Assembly (NCBI RefSeq): GCF_024105635.1
Contig: NZ_WYDQ01000001.1
Location: 3,100,501 to 3,164,500, forward strand
Direction of reading: 5' to 3'
Length of the DNA stretch: 64,000 nt
Source of the DNA: Oceanicola sp. 502str15
GTDB lineage: Bacteria; Pseudomonadota; Alphaproteobacteria; Rhodobacterales; Rhodobacteraceae
Both the position numbers and the translations under genes were made by a program. The first letter of the stretch is position 1. Every line of letters begins with the position of its first letter. The notes below the pieces were generated by a model. It was given only the letters and a program-made list of their open reading frames with translations, was not told the DNA's origin and did no database searches. Below, piece after piece: positions 43,240 through 51,361 of this stretch.

Positions 43240-44310
43240 TCAGAATACCAGCCTTCGCTGTGTGAGCTCGCAACGTCTGACCATTTCCAGGTTGGGGTGC
43301 GACGGCCTTGGCGGTGTTGAGATCTGCACGGCTTTTCCTGTCTTCGCGGCCTCTTCAATTGCGACGAGCACGAGCATATCGGCGAGGCCCTCCTCGCCGT
43401 CCGGCTCGGGCGGGGTTCCGTTGGTGATGCAGTCGGAAAAATAGGCCGTCATGCCCGCGAAGTGGTCGATATGGGGGAAGTCTATTTGCTCTGTGGTGCC
43501 ATTTCGCGTCAGGCGCATCTGCATCGGAACTTCGAAGCGGAAGGCCGGGTCCAGTGAAATGTCACCTTTGGTTCCGATGACGCGGAAGTGCTCGACGAGG
43601 GCCGCGCCGAAGCTGGCAATGAGTTGGGCGATGCCGCCGGACGGAAACCGCAGGGTCGCGGCGACCGAAGCGTCGACTTCGGCAAAGCGCGGATCATCCG
43701 TTGTCTGGTAGCGCACGGCCGTCACCTCCACGGGCTCCTCGGCAAAGATGTGACGGGCGGCGTTGATGCAGTAGACCCCGACGTCCTGCATCGGCCCGCC
43801 CCAGTGTTCGGCGCTGAAGCGGTGATTGCCGGTGCCCGGTGTGTTGGAAAAGGTGAGCTGCGCGAGCATCGGTTTGCCGATGGCGCCGGAATGGATGTGA
43901 TCAAGGACGGTGAGGTTGCCGGGTTCGTTGTGAAGGCGATAGGCCGTCATCAGGAACACGCCTGCCTCGCGGGCGGCGGCAACCATGGCCTCGGCATCGC
44001 GCAGATTGTCGGCGAGCGGCTTCTCGACAAGGATGTGCTTGCCCGCCCGTGCCGCACGGATCGCGTAATCGGCATGCATGGAATTGGGCAGGGCGATGTA
44101 GACGGCGTCGATGCGGTCACTAGCGAGCAGGTCGTCATAGGCTGCGTAGGGCACGACTTCCGGCACGTCGTGAAAGCTGGCAAGTTCGGCGGCTCGCCCG
44201 GCGTTGCCGGAGACGATGGCGGTGACACGGGAGTTTCCGGTCTGATGGGCGCCCGGGAGGAAGGCTTCCTGCGATATCCATCCGGCTCCGACGACGGCGT
44301 ATCTGATCAT
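43240..44310 (-). CDS. Gfo/Idh/MocA-family oxidoreductase (second of the transporter operon)
   Basis: A 356-residue NAD(P)-dependent sugar or cyclitol dehydrogenase: Rossmann motif VVGAGWISQ at 6-14, the VEKPLADN motif with the conserved Lys, and the GGPMQDVGVYCINAARH segment carrying the Asp-x3-x-Asn/His active-site pattern. ATG 44310 is chosen because GGAGA precedes it and it lies 1 bp after the upstream stop. Last gene of the ABC transporter operon; the substrate is probably the imported polyol or a derivative. Confidence 0.9.
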   Translation of the reverse strand: MIRYAVVGAGWISQEAFLPGAHQTGNSRVTAIVSGNAGRAAELASFHDVPEVVPYAAYDDLLASDRIDAVYIALPNSMHADYAIRAARAGKHILVEKPLADNLRDAEAMVAAAREAGVFLMTAYRLHNEPGNLTVLDHIHSGAIGKPMLAQLTFSNTPGTGNHRFSAEHWGGPMQDVGVYCINAARHIFAEEPVEVTAVRYQTTDDPRFAEVDASVAATLRFPSGGIAQLIASFGAALVEHFRVIGTKGDISLDPAFRFEVPMQMRLTRNGTTEQIDFPHIDHFAGMTAYFSDCITNGTPPEPDGEEGLADMLVLVAIEEAAKTGKAVQISTPPRPSHPNLEMVRRCELTQRRLVF

Positions 44311-44311
44311 G

Positions 44312-45304
44312 TCAGGGGGTCTCCTCGGTCTGTGCGTCTTCGTAGAAGCTGTCTTTGGTGCCGATCTCAAAGTTGATCGGCCGCTCGCTCTGCATCCCTG
44401 CCACGATCTGATCGGCGAGAGCCGAGGCGACGTAGCCATCCCAGCTGCTGGCTCCGGTGGGGATGCCGGTGGCGATGGATTGCACCCAGGCATTGAGCTG
44501 GCGCCTGTAGGCCTCGTTGAAGCGCGGCAGCCAGTTGTCGGGCCAGCCATGGCCATGCTGGCCTGCCCTGTCCAGCCAGGCATGGGTGGGCGTGGCCATG
44601 GAGACCGCGCCATCGCGGCCTACCAGCTCGGCGTGGACGTGGTATCCGTAAGTGGCGTTCAGGAAGACCTCGGTCGAGACCATCTCGCCGCGGTCGGTCT
44701 GCATCTGGATCATCAGCGGATCGCCACCTGCACCTGCGAACACATGGGCCCGTGCCATTTCGGACCCTAGGAGCCATCGGCTCGCGTCGATCTCATGCAC
44801 AAAGGCATTGGTGATTGCCATGGCGCCGGTGAACCACTCGGGGGCCTGGGCATTGCGGTGCACGTTGTGCAGCAGCATGGGCTGGCCGATCCGGCCGGAC
44901 GTGGAGGCATGACGCAGCTCGGCATATGCCGGATCGAACCGGCGCATGAATCCGACCTGCACCAACCGCCGGCCCCCTTTGATCTCGGCCTCGATGATCG
45001 CGGCGGCCTGCGCGGTTGTGGCGGCCAGCGGCTTTTCGCAGAGCACCGGCTTGCCTTGCGAGAGGGCCTCCATCACGAGGGCTTCGTGCGTTTCGTCGGG
45101 GGAGGCCACGACCACGGCTTCGACTGCATCCGAGCGGATCAGGGCGAGCGGGTCTGAAAAGACCTCCACCCCGAACGCGGCGGCCCGTTTGGTATCTGCA
45201 TCGCAGACCGCTGCCAGGTCGGCTCCGCGGGTTTCGGTCTGGAGCAACCTTGCGTGCTTGGCGCCCATGACACCGGTGCCGATGACACCTACCGAAATAC
45301 TCAT
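44312..45304 (-). CDS. Gfo/Idh/MocA-family oxidoreductase, inositol-2-dehydrogenase-like
   Basis: A 330-residue dehydrogenase with the N-terminal GVIGTGVMGAKHA, the CEKPLA motif and an active-site region VHEIDASRWLLG, closest to inositol dehydrogenases. Start ATG 45304 follows GGAAGG. It lies 31 bp after the permease gene and 1 bp before the next oxidoreductase. With the IolG at 52795-53802 the island has three enzymes of this family, which may act on different inositol isomers or on C-positions of one substrate. Confidence 0.9.
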   Translation of the reverse strand: MSISVGVIGTGVMGAKHARLLQTETRGADLAAVCDADTKRAAAFGVEVFSDPLALIRSDAVEAVVVASPDETHEALVMEALSQGKPVLCEKPLAATTAQAAAIIEAEIKGGRRLVQVGFMRRFDPAYAELRHASTSGRIGQPMLLHNVHRNAQAPEWFTGAMAITNAFVHEIDASRWLLGSEMARAHVFAGAGGDPLMIQMQTDRGEMVSTEVFLNATYGYHVHAELVGRDGAVSMATPTHAWLDRAGQHGHGWPDNWLPRFNEAYRRQLNAWVQSIATGIPTGASSWDGYVASALADQIVAGMQSERPINFEIGTKDSFYEDAQTEETP

Positions 45305-45335
45305 CAGTTCTTTCCTTCCATCGAAGCCGAAGCCA

Positions 45336-46337
45336 TCACCGGGCCCGTGCCGGGCCACTGCGAAGTGTGTCGATGTAGACAGCAGCGATCAACACGACGC
45401 CCACAACGATTTGCTGGATGAAGGGCGACATCCCGAGCACGTTCAGGCCGAAACGGATTTCTGACATGATCAAGGCGCCGATGATGGCCCCCCAGACCGT
45501 GCCGCGCCCCCCCATCAGACTGCCACCGCCGATGACGACGGCCGCGATGGCATCGAGCTCATAGCCGAAGCCGATGCCCGGGTGGGCAGAGTTGATCCGC
45601 GATGCGAGGATGATCGAGGCGAGGCCAGCCGTGGCGCCCGAGATGGCGAAAATTCCCATTCGGTAGCGGCGCACATTGATACCTGCGCGTCGGGTGCCCT
45701 CCTCGCTTCCGCCCATGGTGAAGGCGTAGCGGCCCACCTTGGTCTGGTAGAAGACGAAGAGCATCAGGCCCGCAAAGGCCGCCAGGATCAGCACCGGCAC
45801 CGGCAGTCCGAGGACCTTGCCGCCGCCGACAACCTCAAAGCTCTCGGGGAAGCCATAGAGGGAGCGGCCGTTTGATACGAAGAGTGCGAGACCCTGCGCG
45901 ATCCCAAGCATTCCGAGGGTCACGATGAAGGCGGGCAACCGGGCATAGGCGATGAGAAAGCCGTTGATGCCACCCATCAGGGTGCCGGTTGCGATGGCCG
46001 CTCCGAAGCCGAGCCAAAGTGGGAGCCCTGCATCGATCACAGCAATGCCCATGACGACCATGGACAGCGACATCACGGTGCCGACTGAAATGTCGATTGC
46101 GCCGCTGATGATCACCAGCATGACGCCGATCGCCAGAACCGCCCGCGTGGCGGATTGCAGCGCGATCAGGCTGAGATTGTTGGAGGTGACGAAGCCCGAG
46201 TGCAGGAACTCCATCAGCACCATGATCGCGAGGAACACGAAGACGGTCGAGAGCTTATCGAGCAGGCCCCTCACTCGGGCCTTGCCCGAGGCGTCTCCGG
46301 TGCCGATGGTGGTGCGGTTTTCCAGTTTGGTGGTCAT
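45336..46337 (-). CDS. Sugar-type ABC transporter permease (RbsC-like)
   Basis: A 333-residue permease of the ribose/inositol type (CUT2 class) with about nine hydrophobic segments. The stretch SGAIDISVGTVMSLS near residue 80 and GGGSLMGGRGTVWGAIIGAL near residue 275 are hallmarks. ATG overlaps the ATPase stop by 4 bp. Imports a sugar or cyclitol with the ATPase and receptor encoded just upstream. Confidence 0.93.
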   Translation of the reverse strand: MTTKLENRTTIGTGDASGKARVRGLLDKLSTVFVFLAIMVLMEFLHSGFVTSNNLSLIALQSATRAVLAIGVMLVIISGAIDISVGTVMSLSMVVMGIAVIDAGLPLWLGFGAAIATGTLMGGINGFLIAYARLPAFIVTLGMLGIAQGLALFVSNGRSLYGFPESFEVVGGGKVLGLPVPVLILAAFAGLMLFVFYQTKVGRYAFTMGGSEEGTRRAGINVRRYRMGIFAISGATAGLASIILASRINSAHPGIGFGYELDAIAAVVIGGGSLMGGRGTVWGAIIGALIMSEIRFGLNVLGMSPFIQQIVVGVVLIAAVYIDTLRSGPARAR

Positions 46338-47155
46338 GCCTCTACCTCCGTCTGCGCTTCCTTCTGCACCGGCGGCTCTTCGATGCCGCTGACGATCATG
46401 CGGACCAGTTGATCGCGGTCGACGAGATCGACGCTGCGGTTGGTCACGAGCGTTCCGGTCTTCAGGATGACCACCCGGTCTGCCACCCTCATCACGTCAT
46501 TCATGGAGTGGCTGATCAGCACGATGGCCTCGCCCTTGGCGCGCAGATTCTCGATGAGGCTGAGCACCTGCTCCTGCTGGGCGACGCCAAGCGCCGCTGT
46601 GGGCTCATCCATGATGATCAGCTTGGCCTCGGAATAGACGCTCTTGGCGATGGCGATGGTCTGGCGCTGGCCGCCGGAGAGATCGCGCACGGGTTCGTTG
46701 ATGTTGGATATATTGATGCGAAGATCGCCGAGGAGGCGTTGGGTCTCTTCGGCCATCTTGCGGCGGTCAAAGACCTTGACGAGCCCGCCCGCGAAGGACT
46801 TTTGCAGCTCGCGCCCGAGGAAGATGTTGGTTGGGATATCAACGTTGTCGCAAAGGGCGAGGTCCTGGTAGATGATCTCGATTCCAAGTTCCTTGGCCCG
46901 GGCCGGCGTGCCGAGCTCGACCTGTGCACCGTCGATCATGATCGTCCCGGTATCGGCTGTGACTGCCCCGGCGAGGATCTTGACGAGGGTGGACTTGCCA
47001 GCCCCGTTGTCGCCCAGTAACGCAACGACTTCGCCGCGGCGGACTTCAAGGTCGACATTGTCGAGCGCGGCAACGCCGCCGTAGTGCTTGGAGATGCCCC
47101 GCATCGACACGATAGGCGCCTGCCCCTCGGCGGACCTGCTTTCGGCGATATCCAT
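46334..47155 (-). CDS. Sugar-type ABC transporter ATP-binding protein (single-domain)
   Basis: A 273-residue ATPase with Walker A GDNGAGKST, signature LSGGQRQTIAIAKSV, Walker B LIIMDEPTAALG and the H-loop LISHSMNDV. CUT2 systems commonly use a double-length ATPase (RbsA type); this one has a single domain, like FrcA-type proteins of alphaproteobacteria. Lies between the receptor and permease genes. Confidence 0.93.
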   Translation of the reverse strand: MDIAESRSAEGQAPIVSMRGISKHYGGVAALDNVDLEVRRGEVVALLGDNGAGKSTLVKILAGAVTADTGTIMIDGAQVELGTPARAKELGIEIIYQDLALCDNVDIPTNIFLGRELQKSFAGGLVKVFDRRKMAEETQRLLGDLRINISNINEPVRDLSGGQRQTIAIAKSVYSEAKLIIMDEPTAALGVAQQEQVLSLIENLRAKGEAIVLISHSMNDVMRVADRVVILKTGTLVTNRSVDLVDRDQLVRMIVSGIEEPPVQKEAQTEVEA

Positions 47156-47186
47156 CGCTTACCTCGTTTCATGAGTTCTGGTGGTG

Positions 47187-47208
47187 GGGGCGGCAAAAGC
47201 GCCGCCCC
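47187..47208 (-). terminator. Stem-loop between receptor and ATPase genes
   Basis: Perfect 8-bp arms GGGGCGGC (47187-47194) and GCCGCCCC (47201-47208), 6-nt loop, in the 65-bp gap. Likely protects the receptor mRNA or partly terminates transcription. Confidence 0.65.
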
Positions 47209-47220
47209 GCGCGCGCTTGA

Positions 47221-48189
47221 TTACTCGGCGATCCCGAGGATATCGCGGCGATAGTCGGCAACGTTCCACTTGTGGAGAAGCAGCATGCCGGAGTCGATCC
47301 GCTTGGGGAAATCCGCGGCGGTCTTGTCGCCGGCGGCGATGGCCGCGAGGATCTCGACAGAGGTTTCACCCATGCCCTTGGCACTTTGCGACACATCCCC
47401 GGCGGCGCGATCTTCAAGGATCAGATCGGTGCCCTCCGGGATGCCGTCAAAACCGATGACAAGAATGTCCTGGCGGTCGTTTCGGCGCAGAACTTCGGCG
47501 GCACCGACGGCCATGAGGTCGGAGGAGGCGAAGATGAGGTCGAGTTCGGGATTGGCCGAAAGGATGGCCTCCGTCGCTTCCACAGCGCCCGGCGTGGTCC
47601 AGTGGCCCGTAACCGAGGAAACCAGCTCGATGCCGTCGTATTTGGCGATGCTCTCGTGGAAGCCTTCGCGACGCAGGGCGGCAGCCTCAGAGCCAGGTTC
47701 GCCTTCGAGCTGCGCGACCTTGCCCGAGTAGCTCAGGAGCGAGGCGGCGTAGTCCGCTGCGAGACCGGCCGCGCGAGCGTTGTCGGTGGCAACCAGTGTC
47801 ACATAGTTGGCTTCGTCGGTTTGCACCCCGCCATCCACAAGGACGACCGGAATGCCGGCTGCGGCGGCGCGCTTTACCGATGGGGCAAGGCCGTTTCCGT
47901 CAAGCGCGGCAAGCGCGATGCCATCAACACCGCGCGAAATCAGCGCCTCCATCGCTGAAACCTGCTCTTCGATCGCACCGTGGCCGGACACCGAATGGAT
48001 TTCGATTTCCACGCCGAGTTCGGCGCCCTTGGCCTTTGCGAATTCGGCAACGTTGTTCATGAAAACATCGTTGATCACCGTTTTCGGCAATACAGCGATG
48101 ACGGGCTTGTCCTGGGCCATTACCGGTCCGGTGGCGACAAGCGTGGCAGCAGCGGCACCTGCAAGCAGGCCGCGTCGAATGATGTTCAT
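47221..48189 (-). CDS. Sugar/cyclitol ABC transporter substrate-binding protein
   Basis: A 322-residue periplasmic receptor of the RbsB/Peripla_BP_4 family. Signal peptide at about 1-25 (cleavage near VMAQD), then IAVLPKTVINDVFMNNVAEFAKAKGAELG and the SRGVDGIALAALDG ligand-lobe segment. With the CUT2 permease it most likely binds a sugar or inositol-type polyol. First gene of a five-gene minus-strand operon under the LacI operator region at 48265-48324. Confidence 0.93.
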   Translation of the reverse strand: MNIIRRGLLAGAAAATLVATGPVMAQDKPVIAVLPKTVINDVFMNNVAEFAKAKGAELGVEIEIHSVSGHGAIEEQVSAMEALISRGVDGIALAALDGNGLAPSVKRAAAAGIPVVLVDGGVQTDEANYVTLVATDNARAAGLAADYAASLLSYSGKVAQLEGEPGSEAAALRREGFHESIAKYDGIELVSSVTGHWTTPGAVEATEAILSANPELDLIFASSDLMAVGAAEVLRRNDRQDILVIGFDGIPEGTDLILEDRAAGDVSQSAKGMGETSVEILAAIAAGDKTAADFPKRIDSGMLLLHKWNVADYRRDILGIAE

Positions 48190-48264
48190 ATCTTCCTCCC
48201 GTTTCCGCCTGGCTGTGTGACTGCGGGAGGCTCAGGCGGAAAAGCCTCCCGGGGAACGGTGCGG

Positions 48265-48324
48265 GGTAGCACCAGCTTTGCGGGTTGTGCTACCGGTTGC
48301 ATCGTATGTGCTACCGGTAGCACA
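48265..48324. promoter_or_regulatory. LacI-type operators in the divergent promoter region
   Basis: A perfect 18-bp palindrome TGTGCTACCGGTAGCACA lies at 48307-48324. A second, imperfect copy (TGTGCTACCGGTTGCATC, six of nine pairs) lies at 48286-48303, exactly 21 bp or two helical turns away. A half site GGTAGCAC occurs at 48265-48272. The central CCGG and the dyad length fit LacI-family sites. The region separates the transporter operon (minus) from the lacI-type gene (plus). Confidence 0.8.
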
Positions 48325-48413
48325 CTGAGTTCTTATGTGTCAATCTGCGACGCCCTCTTGCGAGGCGCTTTTGTGGGGACGTATCAGAGAACATCGAGGC
48401 GGAAGGAGCCAGA

Positions 48414-49418
48414 GTGAAGCCGAACGGAACGACTGTGACCGCAGCCGACGTTGCCAAGAAGGCGGGTGTGTCGAAATGGACGGTGATTCGGGCTTTCAAG
48501 CCGGATGCGCGCATTGCGGCGGAGACTCGGGAGCGTGTGCTTTCGGTTGCCCGCGATTTGCATTACCAGCCCAACCTTCTGGCGCGGAGCCTTGCCACCA
48601 GCCGCACTCATCAGGTCGCGATTCTCGTCGATGATTTCGAGAATCCATACAAACTGCCAACTCTCAGCCGCCTGACCGCGAAGCTTCAGGCTGAAGGGCT
48701 GTTGGCTTTTCTCGTCAATATCAACGAGGACTTCTCGCAGAACGCGGCAATCATGGATGCCCGCCAGCGGAGGATCGACTCGATCATTTTCTTTGGCAGC
48801 GCCTACGATCCGGCGTCGATCAGCGACCAGGTGCTGGATGCGACGCAGCAGCCAATCTTCGTTCTGGCCCGCGAGTCTGTGAGCCACCCGCTTCCGAGTG
48901 TCTTCACCGACCCCCGGCACGCCATCGAGGAGCTGTCCAACCACGCCTTCGAGCGTGGCTATCGAAACCCGGTCTATGTAGCCGGGCCGTCGCGGGCCTA
49001 CACGGCAGTTGGGCGCCGCCAACAATACCGGAAATTCTGGAAGGCAAAGGGTGTTGACCACCTGCCCGAGATCAATGCCGGGGCCTATGAGTTCCAGGCT
49101 GCCTGCGACGCGATCAGGGCACAGTTCGCCGATGGCTCCGGCGGCGCACCTTACGATGTGGTCCTCTGCGAGAACGATCTGCTCGCGCTCGCGGCGCTGG
49201 AAACCTTGCGATACGACTTTGGCCTCCGGGTGCCCGAAGACGTCGCCGTTGTGGGCTTCGACGACATTTCTCTGGCCGGGTTCAAGTCGATCTCGCTGAC
49301 CACGTACCGCCAGCCCTTTGCCGAGATGGTGGACGAGCTGATCGAGATGGTGGTGGGCCGGAAGCTGCCGGAATCGATTGCACTGCGGGGTGAGCTGGTC
49401 GTCAGATCGACGACCTGA
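48414..49418 (+). CDS. LacI-family transcriptional regulator of the cyclitol island
   Basis: A 334-residue repressor. HTH at residues 8-27 (VTAADVAKKAGVSKWTVIRA), hinge LHYQPNLLARSL at 49-60, then a sugar-binding sensor domain ending in VAVVGFDDISLAGFKSISLTT, as expected for the family. The start is GTG 48414 with GGAAGGAG upstream. It diverges from the transporter operon, and the palindromes at 48286-48324 are its likely operators, giving control of the transporter and of itself. Confidence 0.93.
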   Translation: MKPNGTTVTAADVAKKAGVSKWTVIRAFKPDARIAAETRERVLSVARDLHYQPNLLARSLATSRTHQVAILVDDFENPYKLPTLSRLTAKLQAEGLLAFLVNINEDFSQNAAIMDARQRRIDSIIFFGSAYDPASISDQVLDATQQPIFVLARESVSHPLPSVFTDPRHAIEELSNHAFERGYRNPVYVAGPSRAYTAVGRRQQYRKFWKAKGVDHLPEINAGAYEFQAACDAIRAQFADGSGGAPYDVVLCENDLLALAALETLRYDFGLRVPEDVAVVGFDDISLAGFKSISLTTYRQPFAEMVDELIEMVVGRKLPESIALRGELVVRSTT

Positions 49419-49549
49419 CTCGGGTGATCGTCTCAGTCGGTTCGTTGGCTTGGCTGTCGGATGGTGCCTCTTGGTGATTGCGATGCGTAAGCAATTGCGG
49501 CGCAGTGGAGCCGCTACCGGACGCATGTGCGGCTTACCGAACGCTGCGC

Positions 49550-50524
49550 TCATACCTTTTGCTCGAAGCCAATTTCTGTCCGGTTCACCACGAGGTTCGG
49601 CGTGATCCGGTTCTCGAAGAAATCTATGATGTTCTGTGCCGACCCCAGGGCCATGCGTTCCGAAGCACCTTCGGTGACACCGGCAATATGCGGGCTGAGG
49701 ATCACCTGATCGAAGCCTTTCAGCGGGTCGTCCGCGGCGGGCGGCTCGTCCTCGAAGACATCGAGGCCGGCGGCGCCAACTTTGCCCGACAACAGCGCGT
49801 CGATAAGCGCCGCTTCATGCACGATGCCGCCACGCGCGGTGTTCACCAGAACAACGCCGTCCTTCATGGCGGCGAACTCGGTGGCGCCGATCAGCGGCTC
49901 CTTCGCCTTGGGCGCACTTATCGAGATCACATCGGCCCAACCCAGAGCCTCGGTCAGATCCTCGGCGGGGCCGACCGGGCCTTCGGGCCAGCCTTGCCGG
50001 GTAAGGTAGGGATCGAAGGCACGGATGTTCATGGAAAAACCCGACATCATCTCGGCGGTGTGGCGCCCGATGCGGCCATAGCCGAGGATCAGCAGATTGC
50101 GATCTCTCAGGTCCTGGCTTTCGAGCTTGTTGCGCCAGCCCCACGGGCCTCTGCGCACGGAAGCATCGCCGCGCAGGGCCCGCTTTGATGCTGCGAGGAT
50201 CATCATGCAGGCGTGCTCGGCCACGGAGTAGGAGTTCACGTCGCCACAGACCGCGAGGGCGATGCCTTTGCTGTTGAGTGCAGGCAGGTCAACCGCGTCG
50301 TAACCCACCCCATGGCGCGAGACGATCTTTAGGTTCTGTGCCTTTGCCACCGTCGGAGCCGACATCGGCTGGGTGCGGATCAGCAGGGCATCGGCCTCGT
50401 GGACGTAGGGCGCATAGCTTTCCTCGCTGACGTCTTCGATGTAGCGCACCGTCAGGCCCTTCGCCGCATCCAGCAACGCACGGCCGGAGGGGTGGAGCTT
50501 TCCGGCAACGAGGACGTGGGGCAT
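49550..50524 (-). CDS. D-isomer-specific 2-hydroxyacid dehydrogenase
   Basis: A 324-residue NAD(P)-dependent dehydrogenase: catalytic-domain start MPHVLVAGKLHPSG, cofactor motif LGYGRIGRHTAEMM near 146-159, the conserved NTARGGIVHE segment, catalytic Glu in DVFEDEPP and His in SPHIAGVTEGA. Resembles phosphoglycerate dehydrogenase/hydroxypyruvate reductase-type enzymes. Its ATG overlaps the aldolase stop by one base (TGATG). Last gene of the operon started by iolG. It may reduce or oxidise a 2-keto/2-hydroxyacid released by the aldolase. Confidence 0.92.
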   Translation of the reverse strand: MPHVLVAGKLHPSGRALLDAAKGLTVRYIEDVSEESYAPYVHEADALLIRTQPMSAPTVAKAQNLKIVSRHGVGYDAVDLPALNSKGIALAVCGDVNSYSVAEHACMMILAASKRALRGDASVRRGPWGWRNKLESQDLRDRNLLILGYGRIGRHTAEMMSGFSMNIRAFDPYLTRQGWPEGPVGPAEDLTEALGWADVISISAPKAKEPLIGATEFAAMKDGVVLVNTARGGIVHEAALIDALLSGKVGAAGLDVFEDEPPAADDPLKGFDQVILSPHIAGVTEGASERMALGSAQNIIDFFENRITPNLVVNRTEIGFEQKV

Positions 50525-51339
50525 CAGTAGCCTCCCTGGTCGTCGCTGCCGATTGGGCCAGTGGAGGAAACGGCCTCGCGAAAGGCCTTGACCGAGGCCG
50601 CTGCGGCACCGGCCAGAAGCCGGGTATCGCCGGATACCGTCGTCATGCTGTAGCCCCAACCGATGGCGCGGGCGGCATATTCGGCGGAGCCGCAATGGAG
50701 CGCGGCCTTGATCCCATGCTTGTTGCAGGTCTCGACGATGGTTTTGAGCGCGTCGACCATCTCGGGCTCTTCCCGGTCGAAGCCCGGTGGATAGCGGCCG
50801 TCACAAAGCGAAAATGTGAGATCGGCGGGGCCGACGTAAATTCCGTCCAGGCCCGGCGTGGCAGCGATGGCGTCGAGATTGGCCATGGCTTCCTTGGTCT
50901 CGACCATCGCCCATCCAATGATCTCGTCGTTGGCCTCGGCGGCGATGTTCCCGCCCTGTGCATAGGCCGCGCGGGTTGGGCCAAAGCTGCGCTGACCGTC
51001 CGGGGGATAGCGCAGGTAGCTGACGAACTCGGCGGCCTGCTCGGCGGTGCTGATCATCGGACAGATGATCTGCATCGCGCCGGCATCCAGCGCCTTCATG
51101 ATCGCGGCCGGATCAAGCCAGGGGACGCGCGCGCCAAGGGTTACACCCGAAGCCCTCATGGCCTGAAACATCGGCAGGACATTGGAATAGTCGAGTGCCC
51201 CGTGTTGCCAATCGACGGAGATCACGTCGTAGCCCTGGTCGGCCATGATCTCGGCGGTGAACGGGTTGCCGATGGACAGCCAGCCATGCAAGGCCGGTTT
51301 GCCTTCGGCCCACAGTTGCTTCACCTTGTTCTTGATCAT
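50524..51339 (-). CDS. HpcH/HpaI-family aldolase
   Basis: A 271-residue class II aldolase of the 2-keto-3-deoxy-acid type. The GWLSIGNPFTAEIMADQGYD start, DWQHGALDY, the metal-binding Glu in the MVETKEAM stretch and GLDGIYVGPADL are typical. Such enzymes cleave a 4-hydroxy-2-ketoacid to pyruvate and an aldehyde. Start ATG 51339 follows GGGAGGAAG. In this operon it could replace the IolJ aldolase step, its aldehyde product being oxidised by the enzyme at 51362-52798. That is inference. Confidence 0.92.
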   Translation of the reverse strand: MIKNKVKQLWAEGKPALHGWLSIGNPFTAEIMADQGYDVISVDWQHGALDYSNVLPMFQAMRASGVTLGARVPWLDPAAIMKALDAGAMQIICPMISTAEQAAEFVSYLRYPPDGQRSFGPTRAAYAQGGNIAAEANDEIIGWAMVETKEAMANLDAIAATPGLDGIYVGPADLTFSLCDGRYPPGFDREEPEMVDALKTIVETCNKHGIKAALHCGSAEYAARAIGWGYSMTTVSGDTRLLAGAAAASVKAFREAVSSTGPIGSDDQGGY

Positions 51340-51361
51340 CGTCTTCCTCCCTTGGCCGCGC

